Source of the DNA: an uncultured cyanobacterium
GTDB lineage: Bacteria; Cyanobacteriota; Cyanobacteriia; Cyanobacteriales; Geitlerinemataceae
Direction of reading: 5' to 3'
Length of the DNA stretch: 64,000 nucleotides
Assembly: GCA_937899645.1 (NCBI GenBank)
Contig: CALCCD010000031.1
Coordinates: 1 to 64,000 of the forward strand
The notes under the pieces were generated by a model that did no database searches, had not been told where the DNA came from, and saw only the letters and a list, made by a program, of their open reading frames with translations. Positions 55,050 through 63,122 of the stretch are shown one piece after another. The translations under genes were made by a program, and so were the position numbers. How positions within the stretch are numbered: position 1 is the stretch's first letter; each line of letters opens with the position of its first letter.

Positions 55050-56051
55050 ATGGAGCGATCGGAGCGAACACGGGTTTTCTTGACGGGCGCGAGCGGCTGC
55101 ATCGGCCAGTACATCGCCGAAGCGCTAATCGAGCAGACGGACTGCGAGCTGTTTCTGTTTCTGCGCGACCCGGCCAAGCTCGCGATCGATCCCGATCGGC
55201 GCGACGGAGTCCATATCATCGTCGGCGACCTGAACGACATCGGTCAGCACGCTGACCTGCTGACAACCATGCACTGCGCGATTCTCACTGCGGCGGCCTG
55301 GGGCGGCGCGGCCACCACCCACGACATCAACGTTTCGCGCACGCTCCAACTCGTGAACCTGCTCGACCCGGCGGTGTGCGATCGCGTCATCTATTTCTCG
55401 ACGGCCAGCCTGCTCGATCGCGGCGGTGAGATTCTTCGCGAGGCCGCTCACTTCGGCACGGACTATATCCGCACGAAGTACGACGCGCTCAGCCAGATTC
55501 GCCGATCGCCCCTGGCCGATCGCCTGACGGTGCTGTTTCCGACGCTGGTGTGGGGCGGCGACGATCGCAAGCGCCAGTCGCACCTCAACGCCGGACTGCC
55601 GGAAATCTTCAAGTGGTCGTGGCTGCTGCGGTTTATCAAGCTCGATGGCAGCTTCCACAACATCCACGCGCGCGATATCGCCCAGGTGGTGACGCATCTG
55701 GTGACGCAACCCGATCGCGAATACGCGCCGCAGTCTTGGGTGTTGGGCGGCAAGCCTTACAGCGTTAACGACGCGCTGGCCGAGATTTGTCGCTACTGCG
55801 GACAGTCGGTGGGCTTTCGCGTTGAGCTGCGATCGTGGCTGCTGGAAGCGGTCATCAAGATCTTCAATATCCAGCTCGCGTCTTGGGATCGGTTCTGCCT
55901 GGACTATCGGCACTTTGTCTACGACGGCGCGATCGACCCGGCTAAGCTGGGGATGGTTCCGTTTTGCGCGAGCCTCAGCGACATTTTCGAGGTCAGTAGC
56001 GTCCCGAAACAAGACACGATCGAGCAGGCCAATGAGCCTAATGAGCCCTGA
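55050..56051 (+). CDS. NAD(P)-dependent epimerase/dehydratase (extended SDR)
   Basis: Protein of 333 residues with a Rossmann N-terminus: the glycine motif TGASGCIG right after the first strand (VFLTGASGCIGQYIAE), an acidic residue after strand two, and YIRTK matching the catalytic Tyr-x3-Lys. The downstream HNIHARDIAQVVTHLV is typical of the extended SDR family acting on nucleotide-sugars or related substrates. The exact substrate cannot be read. ATG start at 55050. A repeat element lies between it and the next gene. Confidence 0.87.
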   Translation: MERSERTRVFLTGASGCIGQYIAEALIEQTDCELFLFLRDPAKLAIDPDRRDGVHIIVGDLNDIGQHADLLTTMHCAILTAAAWGGAATTHDINVSRTLQLVNLLDPAVCDRVIYFSTASLLDRGGEILREAAHFGTDYIRTKYDALSQIRRSPLADRLTVLFPTLVWGGDDRKRQSHLNAGLPEIFKWSWLLRFIKLDGSFHNIHARDIAQVVTHLVTQPDREYAPQSWVLGGKPYSVNDALAEICRYCGQSVGFRVELRSWLLEAVIKIFNIQLASWDRFCLDYRHFVYDGAIDPAKLGMVPFCASLSDIFEVSSVPKQDTIEQANEPNEP

Positions 56052-56064
56052 GGCCGCATCCCGC

Positions 56065-56164
56065 GTAGGGGCGCATGGCATGCGCCCGAAAATTGGACGA
56101 AATAGCGTAAAAATTCAGTTTTTGTCGGTAAATTTCGGCGGGCGCACTGCCGTGACGCCCCTAC
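56065..56164. repeat. 100-bp inverted-repeat element (MITE/REP-like)
   Basis: The ends GTAGGGGCG...GCGCCCG (from 56065) and CGGGCGC...CGCCCCTAC (to 56164) are inverted copies over about 24 bases with a few differences. The inner part is AT-rich. The GTAGGGGCG end is one I recall from dispersed repeats in many cyanobacterial genomes. It lies wholly in the spacer between two co-directional genes. Confidence 0.8.
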
Positions 56165-56260
56165 CTTTCCCGAACGTCTACTTCTTTCGCGTACTCTCGC
56201 ATTTTGCAGACGCGACGCCAACAACAAGCTCGAGACCCATTGCATCCTTTGCTATTTCTG

Positions 56261-57142
56261 ATGGATTTCCTGTCCCCACTCATCGAGCCGCTGCAATACG
56301 GCTTTATGCAGCGCTCGCTGGCGATCGCCGTCATCGTCGGCATCACCTGCGCCCTCGTCGGTACGTACCTAATGGTGCGGCGCATGGCGCTGCTCGGCGA
56401 TGCGATCGCCCATTCCGTCCTGCCCGGACTAGCGATCGCTTTCTGGCTCGGTTTTAACATCTTCCTCGGCGCGTTCGTCGCAGGCGTCTCCAGCACCGTC
56501 GTCGTCACCTGGATTCGCACGAAGTCGCCGATCAAAGAAGACGCCGCAATGGGCATTGTCTTCTCCGCCTTTTTCGCCGCCGGGGTGACGCTGATCTCGC
56601 TAATCCAGAAAGACAATAAAATCGACCTCAACCACTTCCTGTTCGGTAATATCCTCGGCGTGACGTTTGGCGAAGTGCGCGAAACCGCCATCGTCGGGCT
56701 CGCCGTGATCGTCGCTGTCGTCGTTCTCTACAAAGAGCTGCTGTTCTATTGCTTCGACCCGCTCGGGGCCGAGGCTGCGGGGTTGCCCGTGCGCTGGCTC
56801 GACTTCGGGCTGATGGTGGCGATCGCGCTGACCGTCGTCGCCAGCCTGAAGGTGGTGGGCGTGATTCTCGTGCTAGCGCTGCTAATTACGCCTGGAGCGA
56901 CGGCCTATTTGCTCGTGCCGCGCTTGCATCAAGTGATGGCACTGGGCGCGGTTATCGGCGTGGTTTCCAGCGTTAGCGGCATGTATCTGAGCTACTTTCT
57001 CAACGTGCCGTCTGGCCCCGCGATCGTGATGGTGGCGTCGGGGTTTTTCGTGCTGGCGCTGCTGCTGAGTCCGCGACATGGCGTATTGACGCAGCCGGGA
57101 ACGGCGATCGGAGACATGCTGCGCCGTTTGGGAGCTCGCTGA
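56261..57142 (+). CDS. Metal ABC transporter permease (ZnuB/MntB family)
   Basis: Integral membrane subunit of 294 residues of the ABC-3 family that imports zinc, manganese or iron. Family landmarks are the opening PLQYGFMQRSLA, MVRRMALLGDAIAHSVLPG (where permeases meet the ATPase), and VGVILVLALLITPGATAYLL. About eight membrane segments are visible. ATG 56261 gives the normal N-terminus; a TTG at 56204 is less likely. The ATPase and solute-binding subunits, normally adjacent, are absent on both sides, so the metal cannot be inferred from context. Confidence 0.92.
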   Translation: MDFLSPLIEPLQYGFMQRSLAIAVIVGITCALVGTYLMVRRMALLGDAIAHSVLPGLAIAFWLGFNIFLGAFVAGVSSTVVVTWIRTKSPIKEDAAMGIVFSAFFAAGVTLISLIQKDNKIDLNHFLFGNILGVTFGEVRETAIVGLAVIVAVVVLYKELLFYCFDPLGAEAAGLPVRWLDFGLMVAIALTVVASLKVVGVILVLALLITPGATAYLLVPRLHQVMALGAVIGVVSSVSGMYLSYFLNVPSGPAIVMVASGFFVLALLLSPRHGVLTQPGTAIGDMLRRLGAR

Positions 57143-57256
57143 ATTGAGGTGGTTTGGTGAAGCGCTGAGCCGAACATACCGAGCGGTCAAATTGGCTCGT
57201 TCGAGTCGAGAATTCGTGATATATGATGGCGATCTTATCAACATCCGGTTATCGCC

Positions 57257-58177
57257 ATGGCCCAGCTCACTTCAGAAGACGTACTGGAAAAGATCGCCGC
57301 AGGAGAGTCCCTGTCTCAAGCCGAACTCAGTACGCTAGACCTCGCGGGGCAAACCCTCGACGGCGCGGATTTTTCCGAGGCTTACCTCCGATCGGCGAAG
57401 CTGACCGACGCCTCTTGTCGCGGTACGAACTTCCAGAAAGCTATCCTCGTCCTCTGCCAGCTCGAGCGAGGCGACCTCTCCAACGCAACCCTAAATAATG
57501 TCTTCTTGATGCAGGGTAATCTGAACGGGGCGAAACTACGAGCGATCGAAGCAACGGGCAGCAAGCTGACCGGCGCAGACTTGACCGGCGTTGACGCCAC
57601 TGTTGCAACCCTGAACGAGGCCGATCTGCGCGAGGCGATCGCACCGAACTCCATCTTCACCGGCGTGTCTGCGATGCAGGCTGTCTTCGTCCGTTCTGAC
57701 TTCACCGGGGCTGACTTCACCCGCGCCAACCTTGCCAACTCCCAGTGGAGCGAGACCACGCTCGATCGCGCTCAGCTCAACGAAGCAGCGATGGATCGCG
57801 CCACGTTTGGCGGAGCCTCCCTGCTGGGCACGGATCTCACGAGCGCAACCGCCATCAATGCGGACTTCGCTGAGGCGAACCTAAGCGGTGCGATTTTGCT
57901 GCGATCGCAGCTCGACTTTAGCAACCTGACGAAATCGAACCTAACTGGCGCAAACCTATCAGAAGCGTCGTTGTTCGGCGCGACCCTTAAGGGCGCAAAT
58001 CTCCAAAATGCCAATCTGGCCGACGCGAACCTGATGGACGCGAACTTAGAAGAAGCCGACCTGACGGGTGCGAACCTCAGCAACTGTGACGTGGCCGGTG
58101 CGATCTTTACCGATGCGAAGGGGCTTTCGGCAGAGCTGCGTGCGGACTTACTCGAACGCGGTGCACTCAATCTTTAA
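57257..58177 (+). CDS. Pentapeptide-repeat protein
   Basis: Protein of 306 residues, almost entirely A(D/N)LxX repeats (for example LTGADLTGVDAT, LTGANLSEASLFGATLKGANLQNANLADANL in two halves), which fold as a right-handed beta-helix. N-terminal residues 1-35 (TSEDVLEKIAAGESLSQAELSTLDLAG) form a cap. No signal peptide. Such proteins are common in cyanobacteria and mostly without known function; a gyrase-protecting role is known for other family members but not suggested here. It ends at a bidirectional terminator. Confidence 0.93.
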   Translation: MAQLTSEDVLEKIAAGESLSQAELSTLDLAGQTLDGADFSEAYLRSAKLTDASCRGTNFQKAILVLCQLERGDLSNATLNNVFLMQGNLNGAKLRAIEATGSKLTGADLTGVDATVATLNEADLREAIAPNSIFTGVSAMQAVFVRSDFTGADFTRANLANSQWSETTLDRAQLNEAAMDRATFGGASLLGTDLTSATAINADFAEANLSGAILLRSQLDFSNLTKSNLTGANLSEASLFGATLKGANLQNANLADANLMDANLEEADLTGANLSNCDVAGAIFTDAKGLSAELRADLLERGALNL

Positions 58178-58187
58178 GACTCAAAAA

Positions 58188-58236
58188 AGAGAGACCGCCC
58201 TGTCTTATCAACCAACGAGCGGTCTCTCTTCTTTCT
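58188..58236. terminator. Bidirectional terminator between convergent genes
   Basis: AGAGAGACCGC (58188-58198) is perfectly complementary to GCGGTCTCTCT (58219-58229), an 11-bp stem with a 20-base loop. A T-rich stretch follows on the plus strand and an A-run precedes it, so it can serve both flanking genes. Confidence 0.85.
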
Positions 58237-58261
58237 AAACTCGAGATCGGAATCTGGGCAA

Positions 58262-58714
58262 TTACGTTTTCACCAGAACGAGATCGTCCTCGATTTTCGC
58301 TTCGAACATACCGAGCGGATCTTCGGCCGGGCCGGAGGTCACGCTACCGTCCGGCGCAAATGCCGAACCGTGGCACGGGCAGGCAAAAGCGCCCTCACCC
58401 GCTTCCCACTCCACCGCGCAACCCTGGTGGGTACACAGCGAGTTGACGGCGATCAGCGCTTCGGCGTTGGCCGGGTCGCGGATCACGGCCACCGACAGCG
58501 TTTTGCTGCTCACCGAGCCCGTTTCATCGAGTTCCGACACGCGGCCGATCGCGGCGAAGCCATCTTCGCGCGGTGTGGTGTCCACCGGCTCCGGTGCGTC
58601 GCCGCCACCGGCGGTATCGGTTCCGGTGTCAGTTTGGCAAGCGGCGAGGACAACCGGCAAAGACGTGGCAAAGAAGCCCACACCAACCCAGTTCAAAAAG
58701 TTACGACGTTTCAT
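58262..58714 (-). CDS. Rieske [2Fe-2S] lipoprotein (PetC3-like)
   Basis: Protein of 150 residues with an N-terminal twin-arginine-type start (KRRNF) and a lipobox LAAC ending at Cys26, so it should be a folded-export membrane lipoprotein. The cluster motifs are complete: C94-T-H96-Q-G-C99 and C112-P-C114-H115-G-S. It lacks the transmembrane anchor and size of the cytochrome b6f Rieske protein and resembles the plasma-membrane PetC3 type. Electron partner unknown. It is the last gene of a co-directional set with the two cytochrome c maturation genes, 69 bases after ccsA. Confidence 0.88.
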   Translation of the reverse strand: MKRRNFLNWVGVGFFATSLPVVLAACQTDTGTDTAGGGDAPEPVDTTPREDGFAAIGRVSELDETGSVSSKTLSVAVIRDPANAEALIAVNSLCTHQGCAVEWEAGEGAFACPCHGSAFAPDGSVTSGPAEDPLGMFEAKIEDDLVLVKT

Positions 58715-58783
58715 TTACGATAATCCGGATTAATTGCAAGTCAGCTCTAAAAGAGCCAACACGGCGGAGTTGACAGACGCGAC

Positions 58784-60493
58784 CTACTCCGGCTGCGCTT
58801 CGGCAGAGCTCAGTTCGGCGGAGGCCACCGCTTGGGTAAACCAGCCGTAATGGCGTGCCGCAGCGATCGCCACGAGTAGCAGGTCGAGACCGACCACTCC
58901 CAAAATCAGCATCCCAGAACCACCCGTTCCAAAGCCGTAGCTGTGGAGACCGGTTCCCAGGACGAAATTAACGCCGTACCAAGCCATCAAGACGGCATTG
59001 AACGATACGACGCTAAAGACATCGAGCCCGAAGTCACCAATCCAGCCCACCAGGCGACCGTGGAGCGGTACGAGGTAGCAGAGCAGCGCGATCAGCGCCC
59101 AGGTTTCCTTCGGATCCCAGCCCCAGAAGCGACCCCAGGAGAAGTGCGCCCAGATGCCGCCCAGAATAATCCCGGCGGTCAGTAGCAGCACGCCCACCTG
59201 AAGGACGCGGTAGTTGAGCTGGGACAGGGTTTTGAAGCGGCCCGTAGCGGCGGGCGCAAACAGGCGATTGCCGAGTGCGACGTGACCCAAACCGAGCGCG
59301 AGCGCGAAGCTGGCATAGCTCAGCGCGATCGTCGGGACGTGGATGCTCAGCCAGAAGTTATCGCGCAGCACCGGTACGAGCGGCGAAATGCTGGCGTCGA
59401 GCACCGCAGGAAGGCTATCGGCCAAAATCAGGCAGGCCACCGACAGTGGCGCGGCCGCGAGCAGGTAGTAGCGCGATCGCGATACCAGCTCGAACACCAG
59501 CGCGATCGCCGCGATGCCGAAGCCAACCCAGACCACCGACTCGTACATATTCGTTACCGGCGGGCGACCGGCAATCTGCATCCGTACCCAGAAGCCGTAG
59601 GCGTTGACCGCAATCCCTGCCGAGAATATGCCGATCGCGCCCCAGTACAGTTCCCACGGCTTCACCCACAGCGCCACCAACATTACGACGAAGGCCAGCG
59701 CGTAAATCTGCCACGCTTTCGCGAAGGGATGAAAGTGATTGAATCCCACTTCGCGCTGGAGGGTTGCTGTCGTCGGGTACACCGTCGGGCTCAGCTCCGA
59801 AAGCTGCGACTTAAACGTCGTGCCGATTTGCCCGATCATCTCTAAGTGGCTGTTGAAATCGCGCAACAAACCCTGCTGCATCATCGCGAACTCCGCTAGC
59901 AGCGGCGCAACGGTCTCGGGCTCGTAGAGCGTCGTGGCTTCTTCCAGGCTGACCCACGTGCCTTTGATATCGTCCGGATGCGGAACGAGGGGCAGACTCT
60001 TGTCGCCCACCGACGCGAACAGCAGCGTCAAGCGATCTTCGACGATCAGCGCCTCGCGAGCATCGCGATCGAGCGTCTTGTCGTCCAGCTCGTCTAAGTG
60101 GGCTTGCTTGACGATTTCGCCCAGCGACTGATTGGTCATCAGCTCCTGGAACGTGAAATATTTCCGCTCGAGATCGAGGCCGACCGCCTCTTTCAGCGGG
60201 CGGTAGCTCATCAGCACGATCGGCTCTTCGTTCCAGTTGCGGGTGTTGAACCAAAGCGCCAGATAGGTGGTCAGCGCGTCCTCGGTCGTACCCTCCGCAG
60301 TTTTGTACGTGGTCGAACCGTGGATTTTCGCCAGGGTTTCGTTGGCCACCGTATCGAGGGGCTTTTTGCGACCGTCGAGCTGGACGGCCAGACTGCGAAC
60401 CGAGTCGAGCGTGTCAGGCTGGAACTGACTGACGGGCAGCACTAGCACCAAACAGCCCAACACCAAACCGAGTAAAAATTTCAGCAGTTTCAT
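58784..60493 (-). CDS. ccsA: Cytochrome c biogenesis protein CcsA/ResC (large form)
   Basis: Membrane protein of about 569 residues of System II cytochrome c maturation, which carries haem across the membrane and with ResB/Ccs1 attaches it to apocytochromes. The haem-handling WWD motif is clear (FWGWDPKETWALIALLCY), with conserved histidines in flanking loops (LSIHVPTIALSYASFAL, WAHFSWGRFWG). About eight membrane segments occupy the C-terminal 320 residues; the N-terminal 240 residues form a large extracytoplasmic region absent from the usual short cyanobacterial CcsA. I start it at ATG 60493; a TTG at 60553 is an alternative. ResB ends 72 bases upstream. Confidence 0.93.
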   Translation of the reverse strand: MKLLKFLLGLVLGCLVLVLPVSQFQPDTLDSVRSLAVQLDGRKKPLDTVANETLAKIHGSTTYKTAEGTTEDALTTYLALWFNTRNWNEEPIVLMSYRPLKEAVGLDLERKYFTFQELMTNQSLGEIVKQAHLDELDDKTLDRDAREALIVEDRLTLLFASVGDKSLPLVPHPDDIKGTWVSLEEATTLYEPETVAPLLAEFAMMQQGLLRDFNSHLEMIGQIGTTFKSQLSELSPTVYPTTATLQREVGFNHFHPFAKAWQIYALAFVVMLVALWVKPWELYWGAIGIFSAGIAVNAYGFWVRMQIAGRPPVTNMYESVVWVGFGIAAIALVFELVSRSRYYLLAAAPLSVACLILADSLPAVLDASISPLVPVLRDNFWLSIHVPTIALSYASFALALGLGHVALGNRLFAPAATGRFKTLSQLNYRVLQVGVLLLTAGIILGGIWAHFSWGRFWGWDPKETWALIALLCYLVPLHGRLVGWIGDFGLDVFSVVSFNAVLMAWYGVNFVLGTGLHSYGFGTGGSGMLILGVVGLDLLLVAIAAARHYGWFTQAVASAELSSAEAQPE

Positions 60494-60565
60494 AAAGTGA
60501 GGAGATGAAAAGATCGGGGCTGGACGCGATCGCAACTCGATCGCGTCCAGCAAAAAACGCTCGGG

Positions 60566-62461
60566 CTATCCGGCTAAATCGGGAATCGCTTCGGTTGCCG
60601 GGGTCTCACCAGTCTCGGAAACCTCGCTTGCCGTCGTCGCGCCTGGGCTGACCGCATTCGATCGAGCCGCGCGCGCCTTGCGGAATCGCTTCAGCAGCGC
60701 CGGTGCGTAGAACATCGTCGCGATACCGACCACCACCAGCACCGATCCCAGCCAAGTCAGCGCCGTCACCCACCAGGGCTCGCGCTTGAGCTGGAGCGTC
60801 GATTGCTGCAAGTCGCCGGGGTTCCAGGACGCCTGCGCCAGCTTCCAACCCTCGAACCAGGTGGGGTGGTTCATCCAGACGCGGCGCTGTACCCGATCGC
60901 CGCGATGGGCGTCGGTTAGCGTCACGGCGCTCGTCCACATCGCCACCGACTCGCTGCCCTCGTTGCGCTCCACGATGAAGTCATCGAGCTGGACGCTAAA
61001 CGGCAGTTGCAGCAGTTTCGGGCTAAAGGCGGCGTAGTAGTCGCCCGCGCTGCTGGCCACGGTGGTCGGCTCACCCCAGGGCAGCCAGGTATCCGTGCCG
61101 TCGGCCAGCGTCACGTGCAGCGCCGGAGAGCCTTGCGGCGCGCCACCGGGAACGGCAACGGGCGTCACCGGCACGATCGAGCGCTGCACCCGAGCCCGAT
61201 CGAGCGATTCGGCAAGCGTAATTTCAAAGTCCGCCCACCCCGGCGTCACGGACTGCCCCAGTGCCAGCGATCCCGACTTAAATCCTTTCGAAGACAGCGC
61301 GGCGTAGAACAGCTCGCGATCGGGCGACTCGACCACGCGGAAGAAGTCCGACGGGGTTTGCTTGGGCGGTGTGTAGCTCAGAGCTGTGGGGTCGAGCGCG
61401 ATCGTTTCGCCGGAGCGAATCGGCTCGAAGCCCGTCTGCGCGAACACGAACCAGCGTTCGGAGGTTTCGCCCTGCGTCACCTCAAGCTGCACTGCTGGAT
61501 TGCGAAACTCCGACGAGGCGCTGCTGGGCAGGCCGTCGCGATCGAGCCGGAAGTCCGGCCAGAGCTGCGCGATCGTTACGGTGACGCCGTCGGGCAACGC
61601 GATCGGCGTAAAACTTTGCTGCTCCACGTCGATGTCTTGCGCGCCAATCTGCAGCACACCGAGCAGATGCGTCTCCGCCACCGGTGGACTCAGCAGTCCT
61701 TGCAGTTCGGCGTCGGTGTCGGCATGCATCAGCTGAAGCTGGGCGGGGCCGACTTCGAGGTCGCTGTAGGCGGCAGGAGCGATCGCCAGCCAGCGCTCCA
61801 ACGTCTGACCCATGCGATCGCTGCTCAACTCGAGCCTCACCGCCCGGTTGTCCACCGCGCCACCTTCGCGAAACTCCACCGTCTTGATGGCGTTGTCGCT
61901 GTAACTGACTAGCTCGATGCCCGCGAACTGCGGCGGGTACACCGACCCGTCTGGCTTGACGAAGATATCGGTTTGCTGGCGACGACCATCGGGTGCAATC
62001 ACCTCCAGTAGATCGCCTTCCACGCGAACCTGACTGTTTGCCGCACTGTCCGTCCGTACTAGCAGCATCCCCTCTGTACTGAGGTGAATTACCGCTGCCG
62101 AACCCGCAATCAGCACGATCAGACCGAAGTGCGTCAGCGCAAAGCCGACCTTGCGCGCGCCACGCCAGGGATAGCGCGTCAGAGTCGAGACGCCAAGGTT
62201 CGCTGCCAACAGAAACATCAGCAAACCGAACCACCAGCTCTTATATATCTGCAGCTGAACCGTTGCCGAACCGACTTCCGACTCGTAAAAAGTCGCCCCG
62301 ATCAAAATCGCCGCGATCGCCGTCATCAACGGAACCGCCAACTTGACCGATCCCAAAAAGCGCGTGAACTGCGTTGCCAGATTCAACATGTAGCCGCCAA
62401 TTGAAGAATTGTGCCCAACACCTTTGCGGCTTTCGCTTTTTTCTTTTGTATCAGTCGGCAC
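60566..62461 (-). CDS. resB: Cytochrome c biogenesis protein ResB/Ccs1-like
   Basis: Membrane protein of about 631 residues, the apocytochrome-binding partner of CcsA. N-terminal membrane segments (LGSVKLAVPLMTAIAAILIGATFYES, YKSWWFGLLMFLLAANLGV, FALTHFGLIVLIAGSAA) match the ResB pattern, and the last membrane helix (ALTWLGSVLVVVGIATMFY) is preceded by PTWFEGWKLAQASWNPG, also typical. Between them lies a large extracytoplasmic domain of about 420 residues. The start is either GTG 62461 or ATG 62389, neither with a strong ribosome site. It heads the set resB-ccsA-Rieske. Confidence 0.9.
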   Translation of the reverse strand: MPTDTKEKSESRKGVGHNSSIGGYMLNLATQFTRFLGSVKLAVPLMTAIAAILIGATFYESEVGSATVQLQIYKSWWFGLLMFLLAANLGVSTLTRYPWRGARKVGFALTHFGLIVLIAGSAAVIHLSTEGMLLVRTDSAANSQVRVEGDLLEVIAPDGRRQQTDIFVKPDGSVYPPQFAGIELVSYSDNAIKTVEFREGGAVDNRAVRLELSSDRMGQTLERWLAIAPAAYSDLEVGPAQLQLMHADTDAELQGLLSPPVAETHLLGVLQIGAQDIDVEQQSFTPIALPDGVTVTIAQLWPDFRLDRDGLPSSASSEFRNPAVQLEVTQGETSERWFVFAQTGFEPIRSGETIALDPTALSYTPPKQTPSDFFRVVESPDRELFYAALSSKGFKSGSLALGQSVTPGWADFEITLAESLDRARVQRSIVPVTPVAVPGGAPQGSPALHVTLADGTDTWLPWGEPTTVASSAGDYYAAFSPKLLQLPFSVQLDDFIVERNEGSESVAMWTSAVTLTDAHRGDRVQRRVWMNHPTWFEGWKLAQASWNPGDLQQSTLQLKREPWWVTALTWLGSVLVVVGIATMFYAPALLKRFRKARAARSNAVSPGATTASEVSETGETPATEAIPDLAG

Positions 62462-63122
62462 AAAGACGGCAATTCCAGACTTAGGCTTCGCGCACGCAAC
62501 GGATTTCTAAATAGTAAATAAGTTCAGCACGAATTATCCTAAAAAACCATACAGAGCAAACGCTTGATACATAATCGAGAGGATTAATCGCTCACAGAAT
62601 CCTCAATTTATTGACTCTAGCTCTCAATAAAATTCACAAAAGATCTCTAGGTAGACAAGTATTACCGCTTGCCTCGCGTCGCTCCAAAGATCCGGGCCGC
62701 AAGGTTTTAGGGCTTTGAAGGTCGAAAGCAATTCTTGCATCATATCTATGCAGAATCAGGCCGTACTCGTGTAGTTTATGTATCTCTAAACACGGAATAA
62801 CTCTGAGGAAGTCGATAACCTCTGCTGCATAATTTATCTTTGGAAAGCAGTGACCCAATTGATCGATGCAGCAAGGGCTTAGAGGGATTCGGGTTTAAAA
62901 CCCGCTCGAATGTCGCTTCGCACTTCGGTTGGCTCGGGTTTGTTTAAGGTTCTGTCAGATCGGCATCTTTCTATTTGATAAGGATTTGCTTGACGACTGG
63001 AATTACGGGGCATCTCGTCCCTCCGCTCACTCGCGCGGGTCTAGTTTCGTGCAGGCAAGACTTCCCGTGTCTTTTCTGACAAGAATTTCGGCACTTTTTT
63101 AGAGAAAGGAGTTACAAGATCG
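62462..63122. other. AT-rich spacer upstream of the globin gene
   Basis: No gene is supported; a 74-codon minus-strand frame (62634-62858) has no recognisable motif. The first 200 bases are unusually AT-rich. A perfect inverted repeat CGGGTTTAAAACCCG lies at 62890-62904 and could be an operator or a small hairpin. The globin ribosome site AAAGGAG is at 63107-63113. Confidence 0.4.
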
